From NCBI RefSeq assembly GCF_945859705.1, contig NC_079134.1, positions 71,218,323-71,282,322 of the forward strand: DNA of 64,000 nucleotides, in the 5' to 3' direction. This document shows positions 34,108 through 45,218 of the stretch, piece after piece. The stretch is from Episyrphus balteatus (lineage: Eukaryota; Arthropoda; Insecta; Diptera; Syrphidae). Numbering within the stretch: position 1 is the first letter of the stretch; each line of letters opens with the position of its first letter. The translations under genes were made by a program, and so were the position numbers. Under the pieces are notes generated by a model. That model had not been told where the DNA came from, ran no database searches, and worked only from the letters and a program-made list of their open reading frames with translations.

Positions 34108-34925
34108 CTTCATTTGGTTTCTTTCTGTCTTTGATAATTTAAAAATTAAAATTTGTTTAACTGTTTTTATATTGTTTTTTCTTATATTAATGTATGTTTT
34201 TGTATATTTTTGGTTTATCAAGCTACTTTTGTTACCCACTCGATTATTGTATCTTACCACTAAGTGTTACATAAAAAAAAAACAACATGTTTTACAATGC
34301 TTATGTTATTAAAATAAATAAATTACAAATTAAAAAAAAATTGCAAAACACAGAAAAAATGCAAAAGTCTTATATATAGTCCGTTTTCACTAGAGCCTTA
34401 AGTCGAATTTCAAATTGTATAAGAAATTTTTAGAATTTGGAATTCGAACTGACCTTATTTGCGAAAATTGCCAGTCTTCCTAAGGAACAATTATTTAACA
34501 GTGGGGCTTAATTAACCAATCTCTGTGTTACCGACTTGATGCAGAGAAGGTGGCGGTATTACTTTTTACTAAGTCTAATGCACCTATTTTTAATTTCTCT
34601 CACTAAATACAAACAAAAAAAATGTAATTTATAACTGTATCATTATTTTAAATTATTTATATTAATTTTGTATAAAATATCTTAAACATCCGCATCCGCA
34701 TCTGCAGATGTTAACTTTTAAAAATCCGCATCCGCATCTGCATCCGCGGATGTGAAAAAATCCACATCCGCAACATCCCTAGTACCTACTGATTTTCAAC
34801 AAAATACACCCACCAACACGCTCCCTTTTTCTCCAAAAACAGAATAAAAAAAATTATGAAAACAAATAATACTTTTTGTATTTCTTAATATAACGTGGAT
34901 ACAGGATAGCCCCCTTTGAAAAATA

Positions 34926-36306
34926 CAGGGCCGGTTTTAGGGGGGGGCAGCCTGGGCCGTCGCCCAGGAGCGCAAGAATTGAGGGGTGCCGCAGGCGCCC
35001 CAAACTATTACAAAAGTTATATAAATAACGAAGTCTTTCCAATCGATGTTTTATTTATTTTTACTTTCACAAAGGCGACCCAATTTTTTTCTATTTTACA
35101 TTTTCAACGGCGCTCGTATTGTTTGTCCTAAACTTTTTGAAGAATGAAGGCGCCCCCCAATTTTGGGTTAATTTATTTGGCTTCCGGAAGGACAATGGTG
35201 TCCAAAATCTTCGTTCATCTTTGAAGAATAAGGCGCCCCAATTTCTTTTGAAAGACTACCAATTTAATTTTTGCAAAGGTGCCCCTATAAAAATGAATGA
35301 ACAGAAGGGAGACGGAAAAAATCCCGAAATTAAAAATCCAGAAAGCCCAAAATCCAGAAAACCCTAAATTCCGAAAACCCAAAAACACAAAATCCCGAAA
35401 ACCCACAATCCCAAAATCCGGAAAACCGAAAATCCAGAAATGCCAAAAATTGACAGCTTCTCCATTTCTCATAAAAACTACGTTTGTGTGTGAGAATAAA
35501 AAAAATAGATCTGTTCGTTGTTCCCCCCTCCAGGGCACTCTAAGTCATTAAATTAAATAAATTAAATTAACTGTGAAAAAATCAGAGTTTCTCGGGTTTT
35601 CATTTTACATCGAACACCTCAGAGCTTTAGTTTCATCGGCGAACATCTAACACAAAGGAAATAACTCTGGTTGAAAAGGAGCTACAAAAAACGCTTAACA
35701 ACGAATTCGGAGCGACCCAGAGTGCCCTAGAGCTCACAACGAACAAACCTAATACTTATGGTATGTCGTTTTCGATTGGCCGTCCGGAAGCGCCTGGAAC
35801 CATTAAGAAGCGTGCTGCAAGTTTTTTATTCTCCTAGTGAAAAAACAAAAACAAAATATTTGACTTTTCACCAATACAGATATTAAATTTTAGAATTGGG
35901 TGGAAGCGATTCAAAGTTTTTTATTGGATTTCAGAATGAGTGAATCATTGATTTCAATCAAAAGCGACATTAATGTACCTTGTTGAAAAAGTTTTTGAAA
36001 AAATATTGTTCAAATAAAACCAACTGTACCTACTCTTTAAATGTGTTTAAACAAAAAAGTCAGAGATAAAGGTAATCTTGTCAATTGAGCCTAAATGACA
36101 TGAATAATTAATTTTTTTTTTTAAGTTAACCTGTTTAAGTTAATACACTGGACATTGTTAATAAATGCATTAACTAGTATATGAGAGGTAAGACATAAAA
36201 ATTGCTTTTTTCGTGATTTAAAAAAATTGTTTTTAGATGAATTTTTTTTGAGAGGCGCCACTTGCAATCTTGCCCAGGGGCGCCGGTAGTGCTTAAACCG
36301 GCACTG
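34926..36306. mobile_element. 1.4-kb hAT element with perfect 8-bp TSD
   Basis: Ends CAGGGCCGGTTTTAGG and, inverted, CAGTGCCGGTTTAAGC. GAAAAATA is perfect at 34918-34925 and 36307-36314. GCGCCCC-type GC-rich subterminal motifs lie on both sides (GCCTGGGCCGTCGCCCAGG; GCCCAGGGGCGCCGG). No transposase was recognised. Confidence 0.93.
35318..35450. repeat. ~19-20-bp minisatellite AAAATCCxGAAAACCC
   Basis: Imperfect repeats of AATCCCGAAAACCC and AATCCAGAAAACC types. They create misleading Lys/Pro-rich open frames on the plus strand. Confidence 0.75.
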
Positions 36307-36314
36307 GAAAAATA

Positions 36315-36837
36315 CTTACCGTCAACTCTATTTCTAGGGTGGTATGAAAACGGCTCGATGCCGATGGCTGTTCTTGAAAGAATAATTCTAACATAACGTC
36401 CCTGAATAAAACGGGTAAGTAAAATCTCTAAAACTGTTTCTGAAAAATACACAAACGCATATGGGGATGTGTGGGTGAATTCTGCAAAAAAAAACCTCTA
36501 GTTTGAGCAACATACATTAAAACCATAATATGCGTGGCAAAGGGTGGATTAAGCTCTTTAATTTTATTTTTAATTTTTCACTATTTCTGAATAATCGGCA
36601 TTATGGGCGTATCTGTAGGCGGTTTAAATGGACGGATTACAAAGAAACACTTTTTTTCTAATGTTTTTCTTACAAGAATAAATCTTGAAATAAGAAAAAA
36701 TGGGCGTGGCGGTGGGTGGGATTTTTGGTTAAACTTTTTTTGTTTTGAAAACTATAGGTACATTCCGTTCATTTCAGCGAAATTGTTCAAGTCCTTTTAC
36801 ACTTTTTCCGACTACAATTATTATTTAAGCAATAAAA
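36315..36837. other. No gene recognised
   Basis: Intron-like AT-rich sequence between the hAT and repeat family I. A reading frame of 89 codons at 36603-36872 looks like chance. Confidence 0.4.
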
Positions 36838-38220
36838 AGAGGTTGTCTGTAAAGCCGGTTTACGGACGATGATTTTACGTGATAACGTCGTCAGAAAACA
36901 GGTTGTGTTCTTTTGTTTAAAATGAGTCATTTGAAGTGTTTACTTTTTTCAAACAATCATAATTTACAAGAAAAAGCTAAAAAAAAATACCTCTTTTATT
37001 TTCTCATTATATTAATTTTTTTATTTTAAAAGCTTACAAAAAAACTATTTAAAAGGAATAAAACCATTTTTAAATTTTTACAATGCGCAAAAAGTATAAA
37101 AATAATTTATTGAAAACAATCATTTTTATCAAAAAAAAGCAAAAAAAAACACGAATTTTTATCTTCTCACGTCATTAATTCCATTTTTTTCCCTAATCTA
37201 TGAGACATCTACAAAAAGAGCTAGAATTTTTTGAACTCGATCAAATTTCATTAAAAATAGCAAAAAAAAAAACATTTATTTTTATGCTCTCACGTTATGG
37301 AATCAATTTTTTTGCTTGAAGCTTATTATTTCACCTTTCATATGACGTATCAATCTCATTTCAAAGATGCCTACAAGAGAAGTTAGAATTTTTTTAAAGT
37401 CAACCATGTTGAATTTCCAGACTGAGATTACAGTACTTCCCACACTGGTGGCTGTTCGGGGGGCAACAGATCTCCACTTGTGTCTTGAGGTTTTTCTCAA
37501 GTTTTTTGATTTAACATTGTGTAGCTTGTAGTTAGTCTACCGTTATGTGTGATATACCAAATGAAAGGTAATTGTATCAGAAGCTCATAAAAGTTTAATA
37601 AAATTTCTAGGTATCTGCTCTTGGTCAAAAGTTATAACCTGTTGAATTCTAAAATTTTATTTTACCGTTATCTCAAAATTGTGTTTACGAAAATGATTGT
37701 GTTTACAAAATGATTTCACACATATAGTCGTAGTCATGGTCTCTCATTACTCCATATACTTTTTTCCTGTATCTATTAAACAAAAAAAGATAAAAATAAA
37801 AAACGATGAAAATCGGTTAAAAACGGTCAAAAAACGTGTTTTTTAAAAACTTGTTTCTTCCGTTATTCAGCCAAAACTCACAAAATGCAGTTATTCTTAA
37901 ATTAGTCTCATCTATCTATAGCAATTCTCTACGACTTCGCATTTAGATTTTAGCCCAAATTTCATCTTTCCGTTTTACCCCTGTTTACCCTATTAAATGA
38001 CGGAATTTTTGAAAATCCTTCATTTGGATTAAGCTTTAGGTTATTATCTTTCAAATAAGCTATAGAAGATTTTTCTATCTCAAATATAGTTTATTTTTAA
38101 TTTTGAATTGAAATTTTTTGCCGCACTGCGAAAGTGCGAGAGTGTAACGTTAGAAAATGGCGTCTTTTTTTGTGGTGGCTGCCATGGTTCATCGATTTAT
38201 AAGACGTTATCACGTCAAAA
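36838..38220 (+). repeat. Repeat family I, copy 1
   Basis: It starts AGAGGTTGTCTGTAAAGCCG and ends TAAGACGTTATCACGTCAAAA. ACGTGATAACGTC near the start and GACGTTATCACGT at the end form an inverted pair. It matches copy 2 at 42518-44311 in the same orientation but lacks a ~355-base segment present there. No clear target duplication. Superfamily unknown. Confidence 0.85.
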
Positions 38221-39119
38221 AAAATTAAAACCGCGAGGGACAACTATATAATGACGATGACGATGAGTACGACGACGACCGACGGCGAGTATGATAACTA
38301 TGAGCTGAATTTGGTCAGCGAATTCAAAGCAACAATTATGCTGCCACCACGGCTAAATCAGCAAGGGGTGGGTTCAGCGAATATTATTATTTGATGATGA
38401 TAATTTAATAAGCGAATTAAAATAAAAAAGGTAACAATAACATTTTTTAATTCCAACTTACTTTCACCAGGAGCGTCGCAAGCTGAAATTTAAAAATGAA
38501 AAGGGCCCCAGCAATTTTTTTTGGAAAGGAAATTACAAACCTTTTGGAGCGAAAAACGGCGATGGAAAATTAGAAAAATAAAATAGTTAATATACTTTCT
38601 CTAGTGGAGAATTAAAAGCTTTTTATTTGCTTGAGAAACCTTGCAATTAAGTAGGGCTAAAAATCAAAATCTTTTCAACCAAATTGAACAAAGATTTTTG
38701 GATTAGCAAAATGAAACGTTAAGTATACTTTTTCGGACGGTTTATAAAAATTCAACTATTTAACTGGGTCGCGTGTCCCGCAATTTCGGGAATAATGAAA
38801 CGGAACAAAGCACAACGGTTTTTAAGCACAAAGGTTTTTCAAAATTCACCAACAATAAAACGCAATAATACCAAATATAAATTCAATTTCTACTTATCTT
38901 TTTTTTCTGGATTGCAAACGATCCAATGTACCAATTTTCAACCCCAATTTCATCCTTCACCACTCTGTCAATTTCTCCCAATTTTTTTTTTTTTTTTCAA
39001 AAACACTAATTTTAACACACTCTAAAATTTTTATTTTCGAAAACTACTCAACAAACTATAATGCCAAAATAAAATTCTTTACCACTTTGAAATTTTTCTA
39101 ACTAAATTATCTTTTTCAC
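38221..39119. other. No gene; AT-rich, with a GAC-rich tract at 38252-38290
   Basis: GACGATGACGATGAGTACG is a short trinucleotide-like tract. CAGGAGCGTCGCAAGC at 38468 resembles a hAT end, but no partner was found. Confidence 0.35.
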
Positions 39120-39442
39120 AATTTTCCAATTTTCAATCTTTATTCTGAGCTTCCCAGTTTAAAAGTGAGCGCCAGATATTTATCTCCCTGGACGATCCTT
39201 TTTCGCTGTCCATACCCCCAGTGCTTTCGGCCAATCCGGAGCAGCCGATTCCGATCACCTCATTCAGCAACTCTCAGCTCATTGGCTGCAGAGCGCCCAT
39301 GTTGGAATCAAACGGTCCTACTTACTCGCACTCTCGTTCTCCCATGGTTTTGCGTTATTATCATGGAATTCGCTGGCAGCTGAACTCGTTTTCAGCCATT
39401 CATCCCCATTTTTCACAAGATAAAACGAAAGAAAAGAATTAA
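39120..39442 (+). other. GC-balanced open stretch, possible unidentified exon
   Basis: After TTCTGAGCTTCCCAG, a possible splice acceptor, one frame is open to TAA at 39440 (ERQIFISLDDPFSLSIPPV; MVLRYYHGIRWQLNSF). The overlapping first frame is also open for 72 codons. Base composition is much less AT-rich than the neighbours. The Ser/Pro-rich peptide was not recognised as an Ig domain or a transposon protein. It could be a terminal host exon, a transposon fragment or chance. Confidence 0.25.
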
Positions 39443-39710
39443 AGTTAAAACAATCTAATTTCGGCTAACAAAAGGCATTTGTCCCCTCCAAAATTACTAA
39501 TGAGAAAAACTTGGCAAAGATGGCACCCATCCCCAATCATTTTTTTCCCTTTTGCCGTTAAGTTGGCAATCATTATTTCCTCAGCTAGATCTTACAATTA
39601 ATACCAGTGGGCTTTTTTAGATTTGGGGGAATAGAAAAATAACCTTAACGTTCCATCTTTTATAAAAACATATATTGATATGTTGGGCCTTCATCGATTA
39701 GCACACCCAT

Positions 39711-41966
39711 CCATAGCCGTAGCTAGCATTTCATTTCGGGGGGGGGTGTTAGCTCAGACCAAACAAATTTTTTTTTTAGAAATCACAATACTTTGTATCA
39801 ACTATATGTAACTGCAGTCGATTCTAAATCCCGCTAAATCAAATAGTCATTTGAACTGTGTAGAAGCGAAAAATTTGCCAATATCCTTTTTAAGTATTTT
39901 TTAGGAGAGGAATTCGTAGTTAAAAGTTTAAAAAAGCCCTGCTTACGGTAAACGAATTTAAAAATGGCTGAATATTCAGCGGCATCTCTAGTTTTGTAGG
40001 TACAAAGAGTGATAAGTTGGTTGGTTGGAAATATTATTAAAATTTAACGATTTTATGTTCTTTTTTTCAACGAATTTTGTTTTTGGAATGAAATAATTTT
40101 TTCAAACTAATGCCATTTCTTTAAAAATTAATATTTCAAAAAAACCCTACGTACTTCACTAGAGAATAGTATTTTTAAGCTCCACATAAAATTTCAGCCC
40201 AATCGGTTAAAAACTGTAGGAGTAAGTTGCATAGCCGTATTTAGGGGGGGGGGGGGGGGTTTGAGTGTTTAACCCCCCCGAAATTTTTTTCAGAAAATCA
40301 AAAGATACCTATATTATTAACATATACAAGTCTAATATGTGCAGCACTAAATGATTTGTTTTTGTATTTTAGTGATTTGATTACCTATATGAAAATCTCC
40401 CTTAAAATCACTACAAATTTTGCATCGTTGCAGAAGCTGTCGATGAAGTTTGTATAAAAGAAAACAAAAATTGTTTGGTCCATTACAAAGAGTTTTTATC
40501 TCTTTGACCATTTCCTTAAGCACTATGTTAACAACTTAAAATGCTCTTTTAAGAACCCTTTAAATACCACAATTACTTATGCAGGGTTTTTGGTGCCGAG
40601 ACTAAACTATGCTTTTTCAAAGGATTTCGGTGGCCGAACTCGAATCCAAAGACGGACTTATTCGATCACATCTCGTTTTTGAAATATTACCCTTAAATCT
40701 ATTTAAATCTTTCAGACATCTTTTCTACTGTCCGAGATATTTTCAGTTGCTTATTACCCACTTTTGTTCTTTGTTAACCTTAAATCCAGTATGTAAGCGA
40801 AAATAAATGTATCGATTTATTCAGAGACTGTAGTACCTACCAACGCTAGGAAATAACCTCGAAAACTGGTAAAAAGCGGGATTTTCGATTTTCTAACGGG
40901 AATATCTCAAAAACGCAATGTGATAGAATTTTTCTGAGTTAAGATTCGAGCTCAGCACATAAAAAACCTTTAGAAAAGTATATCTTGGTTTCTGTAACAA
41001 AAACCTTGTTGGCCATACTCAAAATAAAAAAATGCGATTATACTTTTGCAATGGAAGAAAAACTTGTTTTTATTTCTAACGGGACATTTTGTTCTTCTCA
41101 ATATTCTTGTTTTTTGATCCCCTTTAATAAAAAAATAGTAGGGTGTAACAGTTTCTAAAAGAATTAAGTTTTGTCTCTCTTAATCCGTTTAAATCTTTTA
41201 AATATCTATTTTCTTCCTCGAGAAATCATAACTTGAAATCAAAGTGTTTGGGGCATCTCATATTTATTTGCTTTTAATAGCAAATATCGAAAAGTTCTGT
41301 ACCAATCGCTTTCAAATTTTGACACAATTCTTTTAGAAACTGTTACAAATTAAATTAAAATAAAAAATACATAAGTAAACGCTAAAAAATAACTTTGAAA
41401 ACTGGTAAAAATCGGCATTTTCGATTTTCTAACGGGAATATCTCCAAAACGTAAGTATTGCTAATTTCATTTAGAACTCAATAGATAGAATGTACCTGTC
41501 AATTTTCTGCTACAAAATTTCTGTGCAAGAAAAAGTCAATTTTTCAATTTTTTATATATTAAATTGTACGAAATAATTTTTTTTATAAAGCCTTAGAATA
41601 GTTAAAATTTTTTTCTTAAATAAAATTTTCTTGCTCGCTTACGCTCGCAATTTATATCAACCAACTTATCACTCTTTGTACCTACAAACTAGAGATGCCG
41701 CTGCATATTTGGCCATTTTTAAATTCGTTTACCGTAAGCAGGGCTTTTTTAAACTTTTAACTACGAATTCCTCTCCTAAAAAATACTTAAAAAGGATATT
41801 GGCAAATTTTTCGCTTCTATACAGTTCAAATGACTATTTGATTTAGCGGGATTTAGAACCGACTGCAGTTACATATAGTTGATACAAAGTATTGTGATTT
41901 CTAAAAAAAAATTTTGTTTGGTATGAGCTAACACCTCCCGAAATGAAATCCTAGCTACGGCTATGG
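39711..41966. mobile_element. Foldback element with ~315-bp arms
   Basis: CATAGCCGTAGCTAGCATTT at 39712 pairs with the inverse at about 41946-41965. The arms run to about 40026 and 41655 (GTACAAAGAGTGATAAGTTG and its inverse). Each arm holds GCGGCATCTCTAG, a hAT-end-like motif also found in the 62433-63107 element. The interior has a run of about 16 G at 40244 and family D copies. No clean target duplication was read. Confidence 0.75.
40590..41015. repeat. Family D copy, diverged
   Basis: The right half 40849-41015 (AACGGGAATATCTCAAAAAC, GATTCGAGCTCAGCAC) matches the 55949-56769 element; the left half 40600-40700 is its diverged inverse. Related text also occurs at 41200-41470. Confidence 0.6.
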
Positions 41967-41999
41967 TAAGTTGGTCGCCCGATGGGAGCACAGGATTTT

Positions 42000-42517
42000 A
42001 CTATCATCCGAAACTACACCGCCAATTAAAAATTTTAACATCATTAAAAAATTTAACATTAGCCTATTCTGTTACCTATTAATATACTTAATTAAAATAA
42101 ACAAACACCAAAAGAAAATAATATTTCTTCTTTGTTTTATACGGTGATGAAAATGACGCTCGATTTCGTGGTTTACAAGGTGTTATTACCCCTTAAGATC
42201 AAGTTTATTGTTTCTACAAATTTACTGAAAGAGATTACCAATGACTGATGGCCCATGGCTGCCCTTGTCTCTCTCAGTAAATCGAAGGAAACACCTGTAA
42301 AGCAAACAGGAAGAAAGGGACAGAAAGACCAGTCATTGTTTCGGTAAAGTTTACCGTAACAAATCCCACCCTTTCCTCCTTGGAAATGAGCTTAATTTTT
42401 GAGAAAAATTAAAACATTTCCTGCGGATGAAATTGGATAACAACACAACAAATGAAAGGAATTCATCAGGCCAAATATGGCAGTCTTTTCAATCAAACAA
42501 AAAAATATTTACAAAAC
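42000..42517. other. No gene recognised
   Basis: Mixed-composition intron-like DNA between the foldback element and family I copy 2. Nothing recognisable. Confidence 0.4.
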
Positions 42518-44311
42518 AGAGGTTGTCTGTAAAGCCGGTTTACGGACAATGATTTTACGTGATAACGTCGTCAGAAAACAGGTTGTGTGCTTTTGTTTAA
42601 AATGAGTCAATTGAAGCATTTACTTATTTCAAACAATCTCAATTTACAAGAAAAAGCTAACAAAAAATACCTTTTTTATTTTCTCATTATATTAATTTTT
42701 TATTTTAAAAGCTTACAAAAAAAATTATGCAATTTAAAAGCCAAGTATTTCTTTTTAAGAATAAAACCATTTTTAAATTTTTACAATGCGCAAAAAGTAT
42801 AAAAATAATTTATTGAAAACAATCATTTTCATCAAAAAAAGCAAAAAAAAACATTAATTCCATTTTTTTCCCCAACAACTTATAAAAAATTTTATACCAT
42901 CTGAAAGCTTATTGTCTAAGCTCAATGTATATATATATATATCGATCAGGTCTATGAGACATCTACAAAAAGAGCTAGAATTTTTTGAACTCGATCAAAT
43001 TTCATTAAAAAACATTTATTTTTATGTTCTCAGGCTATGGAATCAATTTTTTTCTTTGACAACCTATAAAAAATTTTATGCAATGTGAAAGCTTATTATT
43101 TCACCTTTCATATGACGTATCAATCTCATTTCAAAGATGCCTACAAGAGAAGTAAGAATTTTTTTTAAGTCAACCATGTCGAATTTCCAGACTGAGATTA
43201 CAGTACTTCCCACACTGGTGGCTGTTCGGGGGGCAATCGATCTCCACTGGTGTTTTGAGGTTTTTCGCAAGTTACTTGATTTAACATTAAGTAGCTTGTA
43301 GTTAGTCTACCGTAATGTGTGATATGCCAAATGAAAGGTAATTGTATCATAAAAGTTTAGTAAAATTTCTGTCTGCTCTTGGTCAAAAGATATAGCCTGT
43401 TGAATTCCAAAATTTTATTTTACCGTTATCTCAAAATTGTGTTTACGAAAATGATTGAAACTTCGCACACATATAGTCGTAGCCATGGTCTATCATTATT
43501 CCATATACTTTTTTCCTGTATCTATTAAAGAAAAAAAGATAAAAATAAAAAACGATGAAAATCACTTAAAAACGGTCAAAAACGTGTTTTTTAAAAACTT
43601 GTTTCTTCCGTTATTCAGTCTAAACTTACTAAACGATTCCGAGTTTTTGCACATGTATGCAATAGACCAAAACTAAAAGTTTGAGAACGCTCCAAAAAAA
43701 AGCTAAAAATCAAAAATTACCCAAAAATACCCCTAAAAAAACAAGGTGTTTTTCAAAAATTCATATTTCGAAACGCAGAGTGTTGGAAAAAAATCCGTAT
43801 TAGACCCCTATTTTTTTTCCCTCATCTTTCACCTGGCGTCTTTAGAATTAAAAAAAAAAATTCATTTACCAAAAATCATCATTTTGGCATAGCCCCAACA
43901 CGTGTACAACGTTCAAACAAAACGTTATAACTTAGTTTAAAAATTTTTTTAGAATTTTTTCTAAAATGCAGTTATTTTTAAATTAATCTCATCTATCTAT
44001 AGCAAAAAAAAATCAATTCTCTACAACTTCACGTTTAGATTTTAGCCCAAATTTCATCTTTTGGTTTTCCCCTATTTACCCTATTAAATGGATGAATTTT
44101 TAAAAATCCTTCATTTGGATTAAGGTTTAGGTTATTATCTTTCAAATAAGTTATAAAAGTTTTTTTTTATCTCTAATAGTTTATTTTTAATTTTGAATTG
44201 AAATTTTTTGCCGCACTGCGAAAGTGCGGGAGTGTAACGTTAGAAAATGGCGTCACTTTTTTGTGGTGGCTGGCATGGTTCATCGATTTATAAGACGTTA
44301 TCACGTCAAAA
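42518..44311 (+). repeat. Repeat family I, copy 2
   Basis: Same start and end as copy 1, with an extra segment at about 43625-43975 and an (AT)n tract near 42940. It lies 4.3 kb downstream of copy 1 in the same orientation. Confidence 0.85.
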
Positions 44312-44399
44312 GACAAGGAATATCGTTAATCTTCTTTAAAGAGAGAGTTAGACTTAATCATTTTCAGATAGTGAAGTAAAAGATTTCAGATCTTTTGTG

Positions 44400-44646
44400 T
44401 GCCAAATGCCACGATTATTACCATTGTCATCTTTGAGAACATAGGTTCAAGGAGATAGTCTCTTCTGAGATCCCAGCTGCTGGAACTCCGCGAGACAATA
44501 TGTCTGGAACGACATGATCTTTCCCTTTACGATGAATGATTTTAAAATCAAACTACTGAAGCCTTACTGCTCAGCGAGCGAGCCTTCCCTGCGGATCCTT
44601 TAGATTACTAAGCCAGACAAGTGAGTAGTGATCGGTTATGACCAGG
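44400..44646 (-). pseudogene. Ty3/gypsy RNase H relic
   Basis: The minus strand reads LVITDHYSLVWLSNLKDPQG then RLAR, a stop where the family has W, AVRLQ, another stop, FDFKIIHRKGKDHVVPDILS. This is the C-terminal RNase H signature of Ty3/gypsy pol (TDHxSLxWL, DPxGRLARW, GKxNxxADxLSR-like). It is about 80 codons with two stops, and no LTR, RT or integrase was found nearby. Confidence 0.85.
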
Positions 44647-44649
44647 GCA

Positions 44650-44959
44650 AGGATTTTTATGCACTTAAAAACCCAAAATTTGGCATAAAATATGCACCTT
44701 ACATCTGAAAATATGCGCTTAAAACAATGAAAATATGCATTAAAAAACCACATTGAAAACCAAAAAATTAACTGAATTCCGCCAAAATTGAAACAAAATA
44801 ACAATATAAATAGAAAATATAAAATCTTCTAGAATAAAACACACAAAACATTAAATTTAAATTACATTAGTACAAGCAAACAAATCATGTTACGTAGCAC
44901 ACTAATCAAAATTACTTTTTTATGCTTTGTGGATTAACTATTCTTTAATTATATTCCAG
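44650..44959. other. No gene; AT-rich
   Basis: AAATATGCACCTTA and AAATATGCGCTTA are loosely repeated. Nothing else was recognised before the CTAN tract. Confidence 0.4.
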
Positions 44960-45053
44960 TTCCTATTGCATGTCTATCTTCCTACCCACCTACTTATTTA
45001 TCTAACTATCTACCTTACTGACCTACCTCATTTCCTACATCCTTTCCCTGCTA
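44960..45053. repeat. (CTAN)n microsatellite, left half
   Basis: CTATCTTCCTACCCACCTAC-type repeats end in CCTTTCCCTGCTA (45041-45053), the left copy of the LINE2 target duplication. The tract continues at 58671. Confidence 0.85.
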
Positions 45054-45218
45054 GGTTAGGTTAGGTTATATGGTCTGACAGTTGTTTTTGTTACCGTCAC
45101 ACTTAGATCAATGTAGATCCCTTGTGATACCCTGAAGTATTGTAACTTCATGAAAAAGTGTTAACCTATGAATGCTATGGTTGTTCGAGCCATTTGGAGG
45201 ACTTTACAAAGTTCAGTA

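Larger units (their letters stand above)
12800..34325 (+). mobile_element. CR1-group LINE (LINE1), split by at least seven later insertions
   Basis: A two-ORF LINE: ORF1 with coiled coil at 12934-13963, ORF2 (endonuclease then RT) from 14245 to 34107, and a 3' end with ATTAAAATAAATAAATTACA near 34310. The ends are approximate; a LINE target duplication was not found. ORF2 resumes at each gap when the inserted element and one target copy are removed. CR1/L2/Daphne-type affinity is inferred from the GVPQGSILGPLLF and LWNSLPADLRR style motifs and the short tandem tail. Confidence 0.85.
12448..34781. mobile_element. Outer hAT element enclosing a 22.3-kb nest
   Basis: The left end TAGGGATGTTGCGAATATCC and the right end (reverse complement TAGGGATGTTGCGGATG) share a 13-bp inverted terminus. 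Each is bounded by GTACCTAC, at 12440-12447 and 34782-34789. Both ends carry repeated CCGCATCCGCATCTGC-type subterminal motifs, as hAT ends often do. Its own sequence seems limited to about 12448-12800 and 34330-34781, so it was a non-autonomous element of roughly 0.8 kb before the LINE entered. GTACCTAC is a common string in this DNA, which slightly weakens the duplication evidence. Confidence 0.87.

Noticed and set aside
35215..35551. Lys/Pro-rich or Phe/Gly-rich open frames on both strands
   Set aside because: Produced by the ~19-20-bp AATCCxGAAAACCC minisatellite inside a hAT element.
37303..37500. Short minus-strand frame RKTSRHKWRSVAPRTATSVG, repeated at 43076-43270
   Set aside because: Its presence in both copies follows from the family I duplication. 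No known protein similarity was recognised and it is too short to support.
36838..44311. Family I copies as LTRs of one retrotransposon
   Set aside because: Edges do not start TG or end CA, no primer site or polypurine tract, no pol in between, and each copy has its own inverted end pair.
45052..45070. (TTAGG)3 as an interstitial telomere
   Set aside because: It lies exactly at the LINE2 3' end next to the 13-bp target duplication, so it is better read as the LINE tail.
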